Assembly (NCBI RefSeq): GCF_011761345.1
Contig: NZ_JAASRY010000003.1
Location: 310,001-374,000, forward strand
Direction: 5' to 3'
Length of the DNA: 64,000 nucleotides
From: Thalassobacillus devorans
Lineage (GTDB): Bacteria > Bacillota > Bacilli > Bacillales > Halobacillaceae
The notes below the pieces were generated by a model. It did no database searches. It was not told the DNA's origin and worked only from the letters and a program-made list of their open reading frames with translations. This document shows positions 8,637 through 17,983 of this stretch, in pieces. The position numbers and the translations under genes were made by a program. Positions within the stretch are counted from its first letter, which is position 1, and the number at the start of each line of letters is the position of its first letter.

Positions 8637-8663
8637 TGAAAATGATTCTCAAAATCATTGACA
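8637..8663 (+). promoter_or_regulatory. Second Fur box and candidate -35 element of the permease operon
   Basis: TGAAAATGATTCTCA (8637-8651) matches the 7-1-7 Fur pattern with two mismatches. A consensus TTGACA (8658-8663) lies immediately downstream, with TAGACT 17 bp further on as a possible -10. Iron-replete Fur would block this promoter. Confidence 0.65.
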
Positions 8664-8736
8664 GCATGTCATAGGTCAAATAGACTTGATAATGTAGAGA
8701 ATTTACTAGTTTCTGTATAATGAGAGGATAAAAATT

Positions 8737-9741
8737 ATGGTGTTGAGGACAGCCGGGTTGAAATGGTCAGGTATTCTTGCCGGATTGTTGCTGCTGATTG
8801 TATTTCTTTGCTGCAGTATCGTATTAGGTTATACCGATGTAACACTAAAAGAAGCATACCAGGCTTTTTTTCATTTTGAACAAACCAATACACATATCAT
8901 TATAAAAGACGTCCGGCTGCCCAGGGCATTAATTGCCGCCGTAGTAGGGGCGTCCTTAGCAATTGCCGGGGTGTTGATGCAGGCACTTACAAGGAACCCG
9001 CTTGCATCTCCCGGGATTTTCGGCATCAATGCAGGTGCTTCCTTGTTCGTTGTTCTCGCGGTCTCTTATTTTCAAGTCATTTCTCTCCAAGGAATGACTT
9101 GGATATCCTTTGCCGGGGCAGCAGTGGCTGCTATCATCGTTTACGTGGTAGGCTCTGTTGGCCGGCAAGGTTTAACACCAGTACGGCTTACATTAGCCGG
9201 TGCTGCGATTGCCGCTTTATTTTCATCTTTCACCCAGGGGATGCTTGTTTTGAATGAAAAAGCCCTGGACGAAGTGTTGTTCTGGCTTGCTGGATCCGTA
9301 CAAGGAAGAAGCCTGGAGTATTTATCCTCCGTTTTTCCATATCTGGCAGCTGCATGGATTGGTTCACTGTTAATTTCCCGTCATATCAATATCTTGATTA
9401 TGGGAGAGGATGTGGCTCAGGGTCTTGGTCAGAAGACCGGATGGATAAAAGCAGCCTCTGGTATTTTGATTGTACTGTTAGCGGGTGGAGCGGTTGCCAT
9501 CGCCGGACCTATAGGGTTCATTGGCATCGTGGTTCCTCACTTCGCGAGGTCGATTGTCGGGCAGGATCATCGCTGGGTGATTCCTTACGCAGGGATATTA
9601 GGAGCTACCTTATTATTAGCTGCCGATATTGCTGCCAGGTACGTCATTATGCCGGAGGAAGTTCCAGTCGGTGTCATGACTGCCATCATCGGAACGCCAT
9701 TCTTTATCTACATTGCCCGTAAAGGATTGAAAAGCACATGA
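8737..9741 (+). CDS. Iron-siderophore ABC transporter permease 1 (FecCD family)
   Basis: This 334-residue polytopic membrane protein has FecCD-family hallmarks: DVRLPRALIAAVVGASLAIA, MQALTRNPLASPGIFGINAG, and the ATPase-contact region GPIGFIGIVVPHFAR with HRWVIPY. Eight to ten transmembrane helices are expected. It forms the membrane channel with the next gene product and resembles B. subtilis YfmD. GAGAGGA precedes the ATG. The stop overlaps the start of the second permease (ATGA). Confidence 0.92.
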   Translation: MVLRTAGLKWSGILAGLLLLIVFLCCSIVLGYTDVTLKEAYQAFFHFEQTNTHIIIKDVRLPRALIAAVVGASLAIAGVLMQALTRNPLASPGIFGINAGASLFVVLAVSYFQVISLQGMTWISFAGAAVAAIIVYVVGSVGRQGLTPVRLTLAGAAIAALFSSFTQGMLVLNEKALDEVLFWLAGSVQGRSLEYLSSVFPYLAAAWIGSLLISRHINILIMGEDVAQGLGQKTGWIKAASGILIVLLAGGAVAIAGPIGFIGIVVPHFARSIVGQDHRWVIPYAGILGATLLLAADIAARYVIMPEEVPVGVMTAIIGTPFFIYIARKGLKST

Positions 9742-10793
9742 GCAGATATCGCGTATTTCGTACAAAAAATGATTGGATATCGTTTCTTTTCGATCCCAGG
9801 TCTATTATCGTAACAGCCCTGCTATTTATTGCTTTAGCTGCATTGTTTCTATTTTCAGCTGCTTTGGGTGAAATTTTTGTACACCCTTTGGATGTCATCA
9901 AAGTTTTAATCGGGCAGGGAAATGAAATGAATCAGATGGTCGTCAACTCTTTCCGAATGCCGAGAATTTTGACAGCACTTTTTGTCGGGGTTGCCTTATC
10001 TGTAAGTGGAGCAATTCTACAAGGAATGATTAGAAATCCGCTCGCTTCTCCGGACATTATCGGAATCACAGGTGGTGCAGGAGTTGCTGTTGTCGCTTTC
10101 CTGGCGATTTTCAGCAATGCTGACAATGCTTTGACAGTAAGTCTGCAATGGCTGCCTTTTGCTTCCTTCATCGGAGCGGTGGTGGTCGGATTTATGGTAT
10201 ATATTCTTGCCTATAAAAATGGCATCTCGCCCATGACGCTCGTTCTGATAGGGATTGGGATTTCATTATTAACACAAGCCCTGACGACGATGTTCATGAT
10301 ATTGGGACCGATCTTCCGTGCTTCTCAGGCTAATATATGGCTGACGGGAAGCGTGTATGGATCTAATTGGGCTGAAGTGAAAATTCTGGTCCCTGTCGTC
10401 CTTGTTTTGTTCGTATTATCGTTGATGGTAGCAAGAAGGATTAATGCGCAAGAGTTAGGGGAGGAAGCCGCGGCAGGCATCGGTGCCCATCTGCAACGGG
10501 ACCGGTTGATTTTTCTCACATTATGTACTGCCATGACAGGAGCCGCAGTTGCCTTTGCCGGCGGGATTGGTTTCGTCGGTTTGATGGCTCCCCATATTGC
10601 CAGGCGTTTAGTAGGGTCTTCTTACGGCGCATTGATACCTGTATCTGCACTAGTCGGTGCCATTGTTGTTTTAGGAGCGGACCTGGTCGGACGCACCATG
10701 TTTTCCCCGCTGGAAGTCCCTGCCGGAGTCTTTACGGCAGCGATCGGGGCGCCTTACTTCATCTTTTTGCTATATAAAAGCAAGCGGTCTTAA
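9738..10793 (+). CDS. Iron-siderophore ABC transporter permease 2 (FecCD family)
   Basis: This is the 351-residue partner permease. It carries SFRMPRILTALFVGVALSVS, LQGMIRNPLASPDIIGITGG, GGIGFVGLMAPHIARRLVG and the C-terminal GRTMFSPLEVPAGVFTAAIG. It overlaps the preceding permease by 4 nt, consistent with equimolar synthesis of a heterodimeric channel. It is similar in type to B. subtilis YfmE. Confidence 0.92.
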   Translation: MSRYRVFRTKNDWISFLFDPRSIIVTALLFIALAALFLFSAALGEIFVHPLDVIKVLIGQGNEMNQMVVNSFRMPRILTALFVGVALSVSGAILQGMIRNPLASPDIIGITGGAGVAVVAFLAIFSNADNALTVSLQWLPFASFIGAVVVGFMVYILAYKNGISPMTLVLIGIGISLLTQALTTMFMILGPIFRASQANIWLTGSVYGSNWAEVKILVPVVLVLFVLSLMVARRINAQELGEEAAAGIGAHLQRDRLIFLTLCTAMTGAAVAFAGGIGFVGLMAPHIARRLVGSSYGALIPVSALVGAIVVLGADLVGRTMFSPLEVPAGVFTAAIGAPYFIFLLYKSKRS

Positions 10794-10807
10794 AAGGAGA
10801 GATTGAT

Positions 10808-11638
10808 ATGAAAACGCTGATTGCCAATGAATTGTCGCTAAGCTACGGAGAAGATCTTATTATCGATTCACTGGATATTTCCATACCAAAAGGGGAAGTA
10901 ACGGTATTGATCGGAGGGAATGGCTGCGGGAAGTCCACCTTGCTCCGTTCCTTAGCCAGACTTCTGAAGCCGAAATCCGGGCATATTGTACTGGATAATA
11001 AAGACATCTCAAAGATGCGCACGAAAGAAGTGGCAAAAAAGATGGCTATCCTGCCGCAAAGCCCCGTTACTCCTGAAGGACTGACCGTGCTGCAATTGGT
11101 GAAGCAGGGGCGCTACCCCTACCAAAGCTGGGCGCGCCAATGGTCTAAGCAGGATGAGGAATCGGTACAGACGGCTTTAGAAGCCACTAACATGCTGGAG
11201 TTGAAGGACCGTTCTGTTGATTCTTTATCCGGAGGGCAAAGGCAGCGGGCATGGATAGCGATGACGCTTGCTCAGAACACGGATACGTTGTTACTGGATG
11301 AGCCTACGACCTATTTGGATATGACACATCAAATTGAAATCCTGGACCTTTTATTTGATTTGAACCAGGAGCATGGCCGTACCATTGTAATGGTACTTCA
11401 TGATATTAACCTTGCTTGCCGATATGCCGATCATATCGTGGCGTTGAAAGATAAAAAAGTATACGCGCAAGGGAAACCGGAAGAAATCGTTACGTGTAAA
11501 ATGGTGCAGGATGTTTTTGATATGACTTGTGATGTCAGAGAGGACCCATTGTTTGGTACCCCGATGTGCATCCCGCATGGAAAAGGACGCTGCCTTATTA
11601 AAGCGGCCCAAAAGCAGGCTAGCCAAATTTCATCCTAA
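10808..11638 (+). CDS. Iron-siderophore ABC transporter ATP-binding protein
   Basis: This 276-residue ABC ATPase energises ferric-siderophore import. Walker A GGNGCGKST is at residues 36-44, a Q-loop is seen at AILPQSP, the signature is LSGGQRQRAWIAMTLAQ, Walker B with the D-loop is LLLDEPTTYLDM, and the switch His is in VLHDINLA. The start is 14 nt after the second permease and follows AAAAGGAGAG. It resembles B. subtilis YfmF/FecE. A terminator follows directly. Confidence 0.95.
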   Translation: MKTLIANELSLSYGEDLIIDSLDISIPKGEVTVLIGGNGCGKSTLLRSLARLLKPKSGHIVLDNKDISKMRTKEVAKKMAILPQSPVTPEGLTVLQLVKQGRYPYQSWARQWSKQDEESVQTALEATNMLELKDRSVDSLSGGQRQRAWIAMTLAQNTDTLLLDEPTTYLDMTHQIEILDLLFDLNQEHGRTIVMVLHDINLACRYADHIVALKDKKVYAQGKPEEIVTCKMVQDVFDMTCDVREDPLFGTPMCIPHGKGRCLIKAAQKQASQISS

Positions 11639-11639
11639 A

Positions 11640-11690
11640 CAAAAAATGCCCCGGGAGAACTAAACGCTCTCCTGGGGCATTACTTTTTTA
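11640..11690. terminator. Bidirectional terminator between the ABC operon and the SDR gene
   Basis: ATGCCCCGGGAGA (11646-11658) pairs with TCTCCTGGGGCAT (11668-11680), a 13-bp stem with one mismatch-free arm each side. T-rich tails on both strands serve the two convergent genes. Confidence 0.9.
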
Positions 11691-11693
11691 TTA

Positions 11694-12563
11694 TCAGCTG
11701 CTCATCCAATGGCCGCCATTGATGTGAATGCATTGACCAGTCATATAAGAAGAATCATCAGATGCTAATAGTACATAGCTGCCTACATGTTCGACCGGCT
11801 GACCAGGACGGTCCATTGGTGTGTTGGTACCGAATACTTCGACTTTGTCTTCGTCAAAGCTGGATGGAATCAGTGGTGTCCAGATCGGTCCTGGAGCTAC
11901 CATGTTGACGCGGATCCCTTTATCTACCAATACCTGGGCCATCGAACGTGTAAAGCCGACGACAGCACCTTTTGTAGCGGTGTAATCGATCAACTCTTTG
12001 TTTCCCCGGTAGGCATTAATGGAAGTCGTATTAATGATGGCATCTCCTTCTTTCAAGTGAGGGACCGCTGCCCTGGTAAAGTGCCAGTAAGAATAAAAGT
12101 TGGTCTTGAATGTACGCTCCATCTGCTCGGTCGAAATTTCTTCCAGACTGGCTTGTGGATGCTGTTCCGCTACATTATTGACCAGAATGTTCAGTCCCCC
12201 GAATTCATCGATCGTCTGTTTAATGGCGTCCTTGGCGAATTGTTCTTCGCCGGCATCCCCAGAGATTAAGAGGCACTTAACGCCTTCTTGCTCTACCCGC
12301 TCTTTAAGGCTTTTTGCATCCTCATGTTCATCGAGATAGACAATAGCAAGGTGGGCGCCTTCTTTTGCATATCCAACTGCCACGGCGCGTCCGATTCCGC
12401 TGTCACCGCCTGTAATCAATGCTACTTTATCCTTCAGCTTACCGCTGCCTTTATAATCATCATCTTCTACAATAGGCTTGGGATCCATTTCTTCACGAAA
12501 TCCCGGCTGTCTGTCCTGTACCTGTTTAGGTTGTCCTTCTGTTTGACGATCTGTTGGTTTCAT
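11694..12563 (-). CDS. Short-chain dehydrogenase of the general-stress GSP39 (YdaD) type
   Basis: This is a 289-residue classical SDR. The NAD(P)-binding motif TGGDSGIGRA is at residues 51-60. NNVAEQHP stands where most family members have NNAG, so one usually conserved Ala/Gly is changed. INTTSINAYRG and the catalytic DYTATKGA (Tyr-x3-Lys) follow. The C-terminal half PGPIWTPLIP...RPGQPVEHVG...SSYMTGQCIHINGG closely resembles B. subtilis YdaD. The substrate is unknown. A good AAGGAGG precedes the ATG. A possible sigma-B promoter upstream would fit a stress role. Confidence 0.9.
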   Translation of the reverse strand: MKPTDRQTEGQPKQVQDRQPGFREEMDPKPIVEDDDYKGSGKLKDKVALITGGDSGIGRAVAVGYAKEGAHLAIVYLDEHEDAKSLKERVEQEGVKCLLISGDAGEEQFAKDAIKQTIDEFGGLNILVNNVAEQHPQASLEEISTEQMERTFKTNFYSYWHFTRAAVPHLKEGDAIINTTSINAYRGNKELIDYTATKGAVVGFTRSMAQVLVDKGIRVNMVAPGPIWTPLIPSSFDEDKVEVFGTNTPMDRPGQPVEHVGSYVLLASDDSSYMTGQCIHINGGHWMSS

Positions 12564-12599
12564 GAATACTGCCTCCTTATATTTTGTCGATAGTGGACT

Positions 12600-12625
12600 T
12601 TACCACCTAAAGGATTACAGTAAAC
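12600..12625 (-). promoter_or_regulatory. Possible sigma-B promoter of the SDR gene
   Basis: On the minus strand GTTTAC, a 14-bp spacer and TGGTAA resemble the sigma-B pattern GTTTAA-N12-15-GGGTAT. They lie 37 bp upstream of the start. The -10 match is only partial. Confidence 0.4.
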
Positions 12626-12639
12626 AAATTGGAAAATTC

Positions 12640-14055
12640 CTAGTACCGGTTCAAGTTATCGTAATGGGACTGCCAGGCTTGTGCGTTTTCCAGCTGTGCA
12701 GCTAGTCGGAACATCAGGTCATCCTCGCCAAGTCTTCCAGTAAATTGAACGCCAACCGGAAGTCCTTTTTCTGTCCAATATAAAGGGACACTCATCGCAG
12801 GCTGGCCGGTTACATTCGCAATCGGTGTAAAACTGCATATATCCGTGAAGTTATACAACATATCTTTCGGCGCATCATTTCCATTAGAAAAAGTATCAAG
12901 AACTGCCGGCAATCCATTTAATACAGGAGTCAATAGGATATCATACTGTTGATGGAAGCTATGAATCTTCTGTGATTCCCGCATAAGCATAACTCTTGCT
13001 TCTTCATAATCAGAAGCAGAAAGCTGTGACCCTAGATTGTAGACATGATAGGATATCGACTCCAGATTTTCTTTTGTGGGCTGGACATCTACTAACCCAG
13101 CCATATGTTTGATCAACAGGGATCCGCCGGCAATCCAGCTCGTAATAAAATGGTTGGCAAAAGCTTCAAAGTCAAACGGCAGCGGCTGGTATTCGATTTC
13201 GTGTCCCAGAGATTCAAGCAGAAGAACGGCATGGCTGACCGCTTCCCTGGCCTCTTCAGAAATAGAGACCCGTCCCTTCCAGTCAGGATCTACTGCTATC
13301 TTAAGCCTGCCAGGATCTTGAACGATATTGGGAAGAAGGGGAGTTCTCGCGGGAAGGGGAGGGTAGCTTTCTCCTGGCCCGGGTCCTTTTATGATATCCA
13401 GCAGTCCGGCACTGTCTCTGACAGATTTGGTCAGTGCATGGTTAACACCGAAGTTATTCATATACATACCGTAGGGTACTTGACCTCTGGATGGTTTATA
13501 ACCGAACAGCCCGCATGCAGAGGCAGGAATCCGTATCGATCCGCCACCATCACTAGCATGTGCGAAAGGAGCCATTCCAGAAGCTACTGCTGCCGCTGCA
13601 CCTCCGCTGGAACCACCGGCAGACCTGTCCAGTGCCCATGGATTTTTTGTTGCCCCCAGGTGGTCTGGTTCCGTTGTGGGTAAAAAGCCGAATTCAGGTG
13701 TATTGGTTTTACCAAGAAAAGACATTCCTGCTTCCCGGTAACGTTTCACAAAAACATCGTCTTCTCCAGCCGTAAATCCGTCCATCAGCTTCGAACCAGA
13801 GGTTGTCGGGTGGCCTTTTATGTTATTCAAGTCTTTAATAAGAAAAGGGAGACCACCAAATAAAGAGCTATTCGGTTTATACCGTTTTGCTTGTTCGAGC
13901 GCCTCATCAAACATGGTATGCACCACAGCATTCAATTCAGGATTGAGCTCTTCAATTCTTTCTATGTAATGCTCGGTCAGTTCATAGGGGGAAATTTCTC
14001 TTTTGTCTATCAGTTGTTTCTGTGCTGTAGCATCAAGGTAAGCTATATCTGACAT
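12640..14055 (-). CDS. Amidase-signature family hydrolase
   Basis: This is a 471-residue amidase-signature enzyme. The catalytic Ser-cisSer-Lys set is visible: Lys in [11 protein letters not shown], the glycine-rich [14 protein letters not shown], and the nucleophile region [16 protein letters not shown]-terminal [14 protein letters not shown]...[10 protein letters not shown] is typical of the family. No GatB or GatC partner is near, so it is probably a stand-alone amide hydrolase and not the transamidosome subunit. The substrate cannot be told from sequence. TAAGGAGG precedes the ATG. Confidence 0.88.
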   Translation of the reverse strand: MSDIAYLDATAQKQLIDKREISPYELTEHYIERIEELNPELNAVVHTMFDEALEQAKRYKPNSSLFGGLPFLIKDLNNIKGHPTTSGSKLMDGFTAGEDDVFVKRYREAGMSFLGKTNTPEFGFLPTTEPDHLGATKNPWALDRSAGGSSGGAAAAVASGMAPFAHASDGGGSIRIPASACGLFGYKPSRGQVPYGMYMNNFGVNHALTKSVRDSAGLLDIIKGPGPGESYPPLPARTPLLPNIVQDPGRLKIAVDPDWKGRVSISEEAREAVSHAVLLLESLGHEIEYQPLPFDFEAFANHFITSWIAGGSLLIKHMAGLVDVQPTKENLESISYHVYNLGSQLSASDYEEARVMLMRESQKIHSFHQQYDILLTPVLNGLPAVLDTFSNGNDAPKDMLYNFTDICSFTPIANVTGQPAMSVPLYWTEKGLPVGVQFTGRLGEDDLMFRLAAQLENAQAWQSHYDNLNRY

Positions 14056-14080
14056 GGCTGAAAACCTCCTTAAAGATTAA

Positions 14081-14112
14081 GAAAAAACGTTGGCCTGAAT
14101 ACAGACCAACGT
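14081..14112 (-). terminator. Terminator of trhO
   Basis: On the minus strand ACGTTGG pairs with CCAACGT across a 12-nt loop and is followed by TTTTTTC. It separates trhO from the amidase gene downstream. Confidence 0.85.
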
Positions 14113-14116
14113 CGTT

Positions 14117-15067
14117 TTAGTTTTTGTTCGGGATTTTATCATATTTGTCGATTTGTTTTTGTTTGTCAACATCCCAGCGGTTTTCCGGGTGTTCGCGGCA
14201 TTCGGTGGTACAGGCAGCATACTGCTCGATTTCACATGCTTCACAGCAGACATACTGACGGTTGCAGACCGGATTGCTGCAGTTGATCATGCGGTCTTCT
14301 TTTTTACCACAATGTTCACATTCCGCGATAACGGTATCTTCTTCGGTATGGTTGACAGGGACAGAAATCCGCTCATCAAACACATACATTTTTCCATCAA
14401 AATAACGCCCTTTTGTTTCTGGATCTTTACTGTAAGTGGTGATTCCACCATCGAGCTGGTAGACGTCTTCCACACCGTTTTTCATCAGGATGCCCGTAAG
14501 CTTTTCACAACGGATGCCTCCCGTACAATAGGTAAGGACTTTTTTATCTTTCCACTGATCTGCATTTTCAGCGATCCACTCAGGGAACTCGCGGGACGTT
14601 TCTACTTCCGGCTGAATTGCATTGCGAAAATGACCGATCCGGTATTCATATTCATTACGGCCATCAATGACGATCGTATCTTCGTCCTGAAGCATTTCAT
14701 AGAACTCTTTAGGCTTCAGCCGTTTGCCGGTAAAGGTTTTTGGATCGATGTCATCATTGTCAATACTCCAATTGACAACTTCAGATTTCGCACGTACGTG
14801 CATTTTTTTGAAGGTATGTTCTTCCACTTCATCTATTTTAAAAACCATATCTTTAAAACGTTCGTCAGCATGCATGTGTTCCATATATTCATTAGTCTGT
14901 TCTACAGTTCCGGATACGGTGCCGTTGATTCCTTCCGGGGCAACGATGATCCGGCCTTTCAGACCTAAATCTTTACAATACTTTAAATGATCAGCGGCAT
15001 ATTCTTCATATTCCGGTAAGTCGACATATTGATAATACAACAATACTCGGTAGTCTTTAGTACTCAT
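14117..15067 (-). CDS. trhO: tRNA uridine(34) hydroxylase (rhodanese-domain TrhO)
   Basis: The 316-residue protein has the UPF0176/TrhO layout. An N-terminal alpha/beta domain with KGRIIVAPEGINGTVSGT is followed by a rhodanese domain with IVIDGRNEYEYRIGHF and the active loop TYCTGGIRCEKLTG. A Cys-rich C-terminal segment (CEHCGKKEDRMINCSNPVC and more) looks like a zinc site. TrhO makes 5-hydroxyuridine at the wobble base of tRNA using O2. The length is slightly under that of E. coli YceA. It is monocistronic, judging from its own terminator. Confidence 0.92.
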   Translation of the reverse strand: MSTKDYRVLLYYQYVDLPEYEEYAADHLKYCKDLGLKGRIIVAPEGINGTVSGTVEQTNEYMEHMHADERFKDMVFKIDEVEEHTFKKMHVRAKSEVVNWSIDNDDIDPKTFTGKRLKPKEFYEMLQDEDTIVIDGRNEYEYRIGHFRNAIQPEVETSREFPEWIAENADQWKDKKVLTYCTGGIRCEKLTGILMKNGVEDVYQLDGGITTYSKDPETKGRYFDGKMYVFDERISVPVNHTEEDTVIAECEHCGKKEDRMINCSNPVCNRQYVCCEACEIEQYAACTTECREHPENRWDVDKQKQIDKYDKIPNKN

Positions 15068-15219
15068 TTATTTATTCCTCCTGTTTCACATTGCAAGTGT
15101 GATAACATTTTTGTGCCACACTACATAATATCTAGTTTTAGAAAAAAATTCAACTAGATATCGTTCTCAATAGAACCTTTATTTGGTATGTTCTATTGGC
15201 TGCGGGAATTACCACAATC

Positions 15220-15252
15220 ATCTCGGAATAAAGTCCTCGACTTTACGCCCTA
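15220..15252 (-). repeat. Remnant of the terminal segment of the intergenic structured element
   Basis: The sequence matches most positions of the end segment of the large elements near 48,764-48,790: an ATCTCG-type start, AAGTC-TCGACTTT, then CG-CCTA. No structured core is left nearby. Confidence 0.45.
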
Positions 15253-15327
15253 ATAATTTGATAATTTCTCCTATGGAAAATCAACTACAATGTTTGACAT
15301 AGCATTTTGAAAAGAAAAAGCCAAAGG

Positions 15328-16491
15328 TCATTGTGAAGTACGAGGAAAGATTAATTCAGGCAGCCATTGAGACATATGGTCTTTTATTTCTTTATAAGTT
15401 TCCTTTTGGTCAGGTATGATTTCTCTTGTAGTTTCGTGCATCGGAATTACTTGAAATTTTGTACCGGCTTGCCCGTCAGCGAATGGTTCATAATCGACAA
15501 TAGTAGGGACGAAGGAAGGCTTGTTCAAAGCTATGGAATCATCGTGTCTATCTAATTCGATTTCTACCTGGAGGATACCGCCGATCCTCCGGTGGGTTTC
15601 TTCCTGTGCAGAGATGAAGTTTCCAAGTGAATAGATTACCAGGGTCTCATTTCCCTTTTTTCCTTCAAGCATTTCGATTGGCTGCAGGACGTGAGGATGG
15701 TGGCCGAGAATAACATGGGCTCCTGAATCAGCCATTAATTGAGCTAATTCTTTCTGGTAGCGATTGGGCATACGCTCATATTCCGAACCAAAATGCAAAC
15801 TGACGACCACAGCATCCGCTTGTTTATTCGCTTGTGTGATATCTGATTTAATTTTTTGTGCGTCAATTAAATTGACGAGATAATTCTTCCCCGATGGTAA
15901 AGGGATACCGTTGGTGCCGTACGTATAGCTTAAAAATGCAACATCGATTCCTTTTTCTGTCTGAACCACGCGAAGTTTCTTTTGGTCTTTCTGGCTTTTG
16001 TATGCTCCTGTGTAGGTCATATCAATAGACTCCCAATGAGAAAGGGCATTATTAATCGCTTGTTCTCCTCGGTCAAGGGTATGATTATTGGCAATCGAAA
16101 CGACATCGACTCCACTTTCCTTTAAGGCATCTCCGACTTCAGTCGGGCTGTTGAAGGCTGGATACCCGGATAAACCGAAATCAGTCCCGCCGATCATTGT
16201 TTCCTGATTAGCTATGGCTAAGGTTGCTTCCTTCAAGTAGGGAGTTATTTTCTTGAACATCGGCGTGAAATCATATCCATCAGCGGTCTGGGCATCACGA
16301 TAGACAGGGGCATGAATCAATATATCACCGATGGCAGCCAGTGTTATTTTAGGATTAACAGGATATTCTTGTTTAGTAGGGTCGTCAGACAATTTTGCGG
16401 TTAAGTCATTGGCGAAAAACTGTTTGTTGGGCGATTGCGCACAAGCTGCCAGCACAAACGAAAGCATTACCAGCAAAAAGATTTTTTTCAT
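15328..16491 (-). CDS. CapA-family (PGA_cap metallophosphatase-like) lipoprotein
   Basis: This 387-residue extracellular lipoprotein has the lipobox VLAAC at Cys17. The calcineurin-like CapA fold is recognisable by LAAIGDILIHAPVYRD, AIANQETMIGG, VVSIANNHTLDRGE, AVVVSLHFGSEYERMPN, ILGHHPHVLQPIE and VIYSLGNFI. CapA/PgsA proteins take part in poly-gamma-glutamate capsule export or anchoring. No capB, capC or pgs genes are adjacent, so a role in poly-gamma-glutamate is not established. It could equally be a stand-alone surface metallohydrolase. It appears monocistronic. Confidence 0.85.
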   Translation of the reverse strand: MKKIFLLVMLSFVLAACAQSPNKQFFANDLTAKLSDDPTKQEYPVNPKITLAAIGDILIHAPVYRDAQTADGYDFTPMFKKITPYLKEATLAIANQETMIGGTDFGLSGYPAFNSPTEVGDALKESGVDVVSIANNHTLDRGEQAINNALSHWESIDMTYTGAYKSQKDQKKLRVVQTEKGIDVAFLSYTYGTNGIPLPSGKNYLVNLIDAQKIKSDITQANKQADAVVVSLHFGSEYERMPNRYQKELAQLMADSGAHVILGHHPHVLQPIEMLEGKKGNETLVIYSLGNFISAQEETHRRIGGILQVEIELDRHDDSIALNKPSFVPTIVDYEPFADGQAGTKFQVIPMHETTREIIPDQKETYKEIKDHMSQWLPELIFPRTSQ

Positions 16492-16561
16492 AAGAAGTGC
16501 CCCTTCAATAAGTAGATAGTCGGAATTGGAAAGACCTTTTACCTATAGTATAAAGCGTTTT

Positions 16562-16613
16562 CAAAAAAATAAAAACAAATCCCACCAATCTTCGACAAGA
16601 AAGGAGGGGTTTG
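16562..16613 (-). terminator. Terminator of the MFS gene
   Basis: On the minus strand CAAACCCCTCC pairs with GGTGGGATTTG (9 of 11 plus a wobble pair) and is followed by a long T-rich tail. Confidence 0.7.
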
Positions 16614-16620
16614 ACTGTTG

Positions 16621-17835
16621 TTATACGGAATGAGCATGGCGTTTGGCAGTACGAGGGTTTCGCTGTATGGTCAGATACATGGCTATTCCTGATGCTGCCA
16701 ATAAAGCACTGGTTACATAAAAGACAGAAGAGAATCCCAAGTAGCCGGAAAGCATCCCGCCAAGCGCGGGCCCAATCATATTTCCTAAGAAGCGAATGCT
16801 TGTGTTATACCCGAGCACTTCCCCTTGCATGGCAAGTGGAGCCTCCTGACGAATATAAGCAGTGCGGACGGGAATGATTCCCCCTATGGAGGCCCCCAAC
16901 AGGAATCGGATGATGACCAGCTGCCAGATACTTGTAACAAAGGCACCTGGAAGATAGACAATCCCTGCCATAAATAACAGGAACACCAAGATTCTAATAT
17001 AACCGACCTTGTCGGCAATGCTGCCCCAGCGCCTTGCCATCAGCAGGTTCCCAAGACCCGCAGCGGAAAAGGCAATTCCGGAAAAGAATGCAAGATTGGC
17101 AGGACCATGTAATTCAGCAACATACAAGGATAAAATCGGCTGGATGCTGAAATGGGCGATTTGGACAAACAAGGATACGAGCATAACCATCAGCAATACT
17201 GGATGGCGAAAGATATGACGGAGTACTTCTTTCCGGGAATAACTTTTCTTACTATCACTGCTTTCATCGTTAATTTTGAATTCTTTGATTCCAAATATGA
17301 CGATAAAAGCTGATAGAAAGACGGTGATAGAGGTCCCCTGGAAGGTGGCGGAATACCCGAATGTGTCAGCCAACACACCCCCAAGCATCGGTCCCATCAA
17401 ACTCCCTGTAATACTGCCAGTCTGCAGTGTACCCAAAACTTTACCGGCAATATGCTTTGGTGTCTGGGTGGCGATCAACGCTTGTGACATCGGTATGAAT
17501 CCGGTAAATACCCCCATGAATAAGCGCAGGAAGAATAATTGCCAGACAGAATCAGCCAACCCCATCAAAAAGACGGACACCCCCAGGCCAACGGCAGAAA
17601 TGATTAATATTTTCTTTCTGCCATAACGATCACCGACCCGCCCCCATATGGGCGCAAATAAAAATGCCGTTACGAATGTGACGCCAAATACCCAGCCTGA
17701 CCATTGTTGGACGTAGGACTCAGAAAAATTGCCAAAGCTATCGATATATAAAGAAATAAACGGAAGTACCATAGTGATGCTTCCTGCGATAAAGAAGTTA
17801 GCAAACCACATGATGAACAAATTTCGTTTAGCCAT
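16621..17835 (-). CDS. MFS transporter, DHA1-type drug efflux pump
   Basis: This is a 404-residue 12-helix major facilitator. The loop 2-3 motif GRVGDRYGRKKILIIS (motif A), the helix-5 motif-C-like GSLMGPMLGGVLAD, and the second-half repeat RRWGSIADKVGYIRILV point to a drug:H+ antiporter of the DHA1 group, near the YttB/MdtG kind. The substrate is unknown. The gene ends at its own terminator. It is divergent from the pxp operon, with one of the large intergenic elements between them. Confidence 0.85.
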   Translation of the reverse strand: MAKRNLFIMWFANFFIAGSITMVLPFISLYIDSFGNFSESYVQQWSGWVFGVTFVTAFLFAPIWGRVGDRYGRKKILIISAVGLGVSVFLMGLADSVWQLFFLRLFMGVFTGFIPMSQALIATQTPKHIAGKVLGTLQTGSITGSLMGPMLGGVLADTFGYSATFQGTSITVFLSAFIVIFGIKEFKINDESSDSKKSYSRKEVLRHIFRHPVLLMVMLVSLFVQIAHFSIQPILSLYVAELHGPANLAFFSGIAFSAAGLGNLLMARRWGSIADKVGYIRILVFLLFMAGIVYLPGAFVTSIWQLVIIRFLLGASIGGIIPVRTAYIRQEAPLAMQGEVLGYNTSIRFLGNMIGPALGGMLSGYLGFSSVFYVTSALLAASGIAMYLTIQRNPRTAKRHAHSV

Positions 17836-17983
17836 ACTTTCCTGGTCTACGATAATGAATCACTTCTTTCAAACTAATTATTTCGTAACCCTAAATATTA
17901 ATCTATCATTATAAACTTATAACATACTCTTTACCTGGTTGAAAGAAAAATGCACACTCCCTGCAATAAAAGACTACAAGAGA

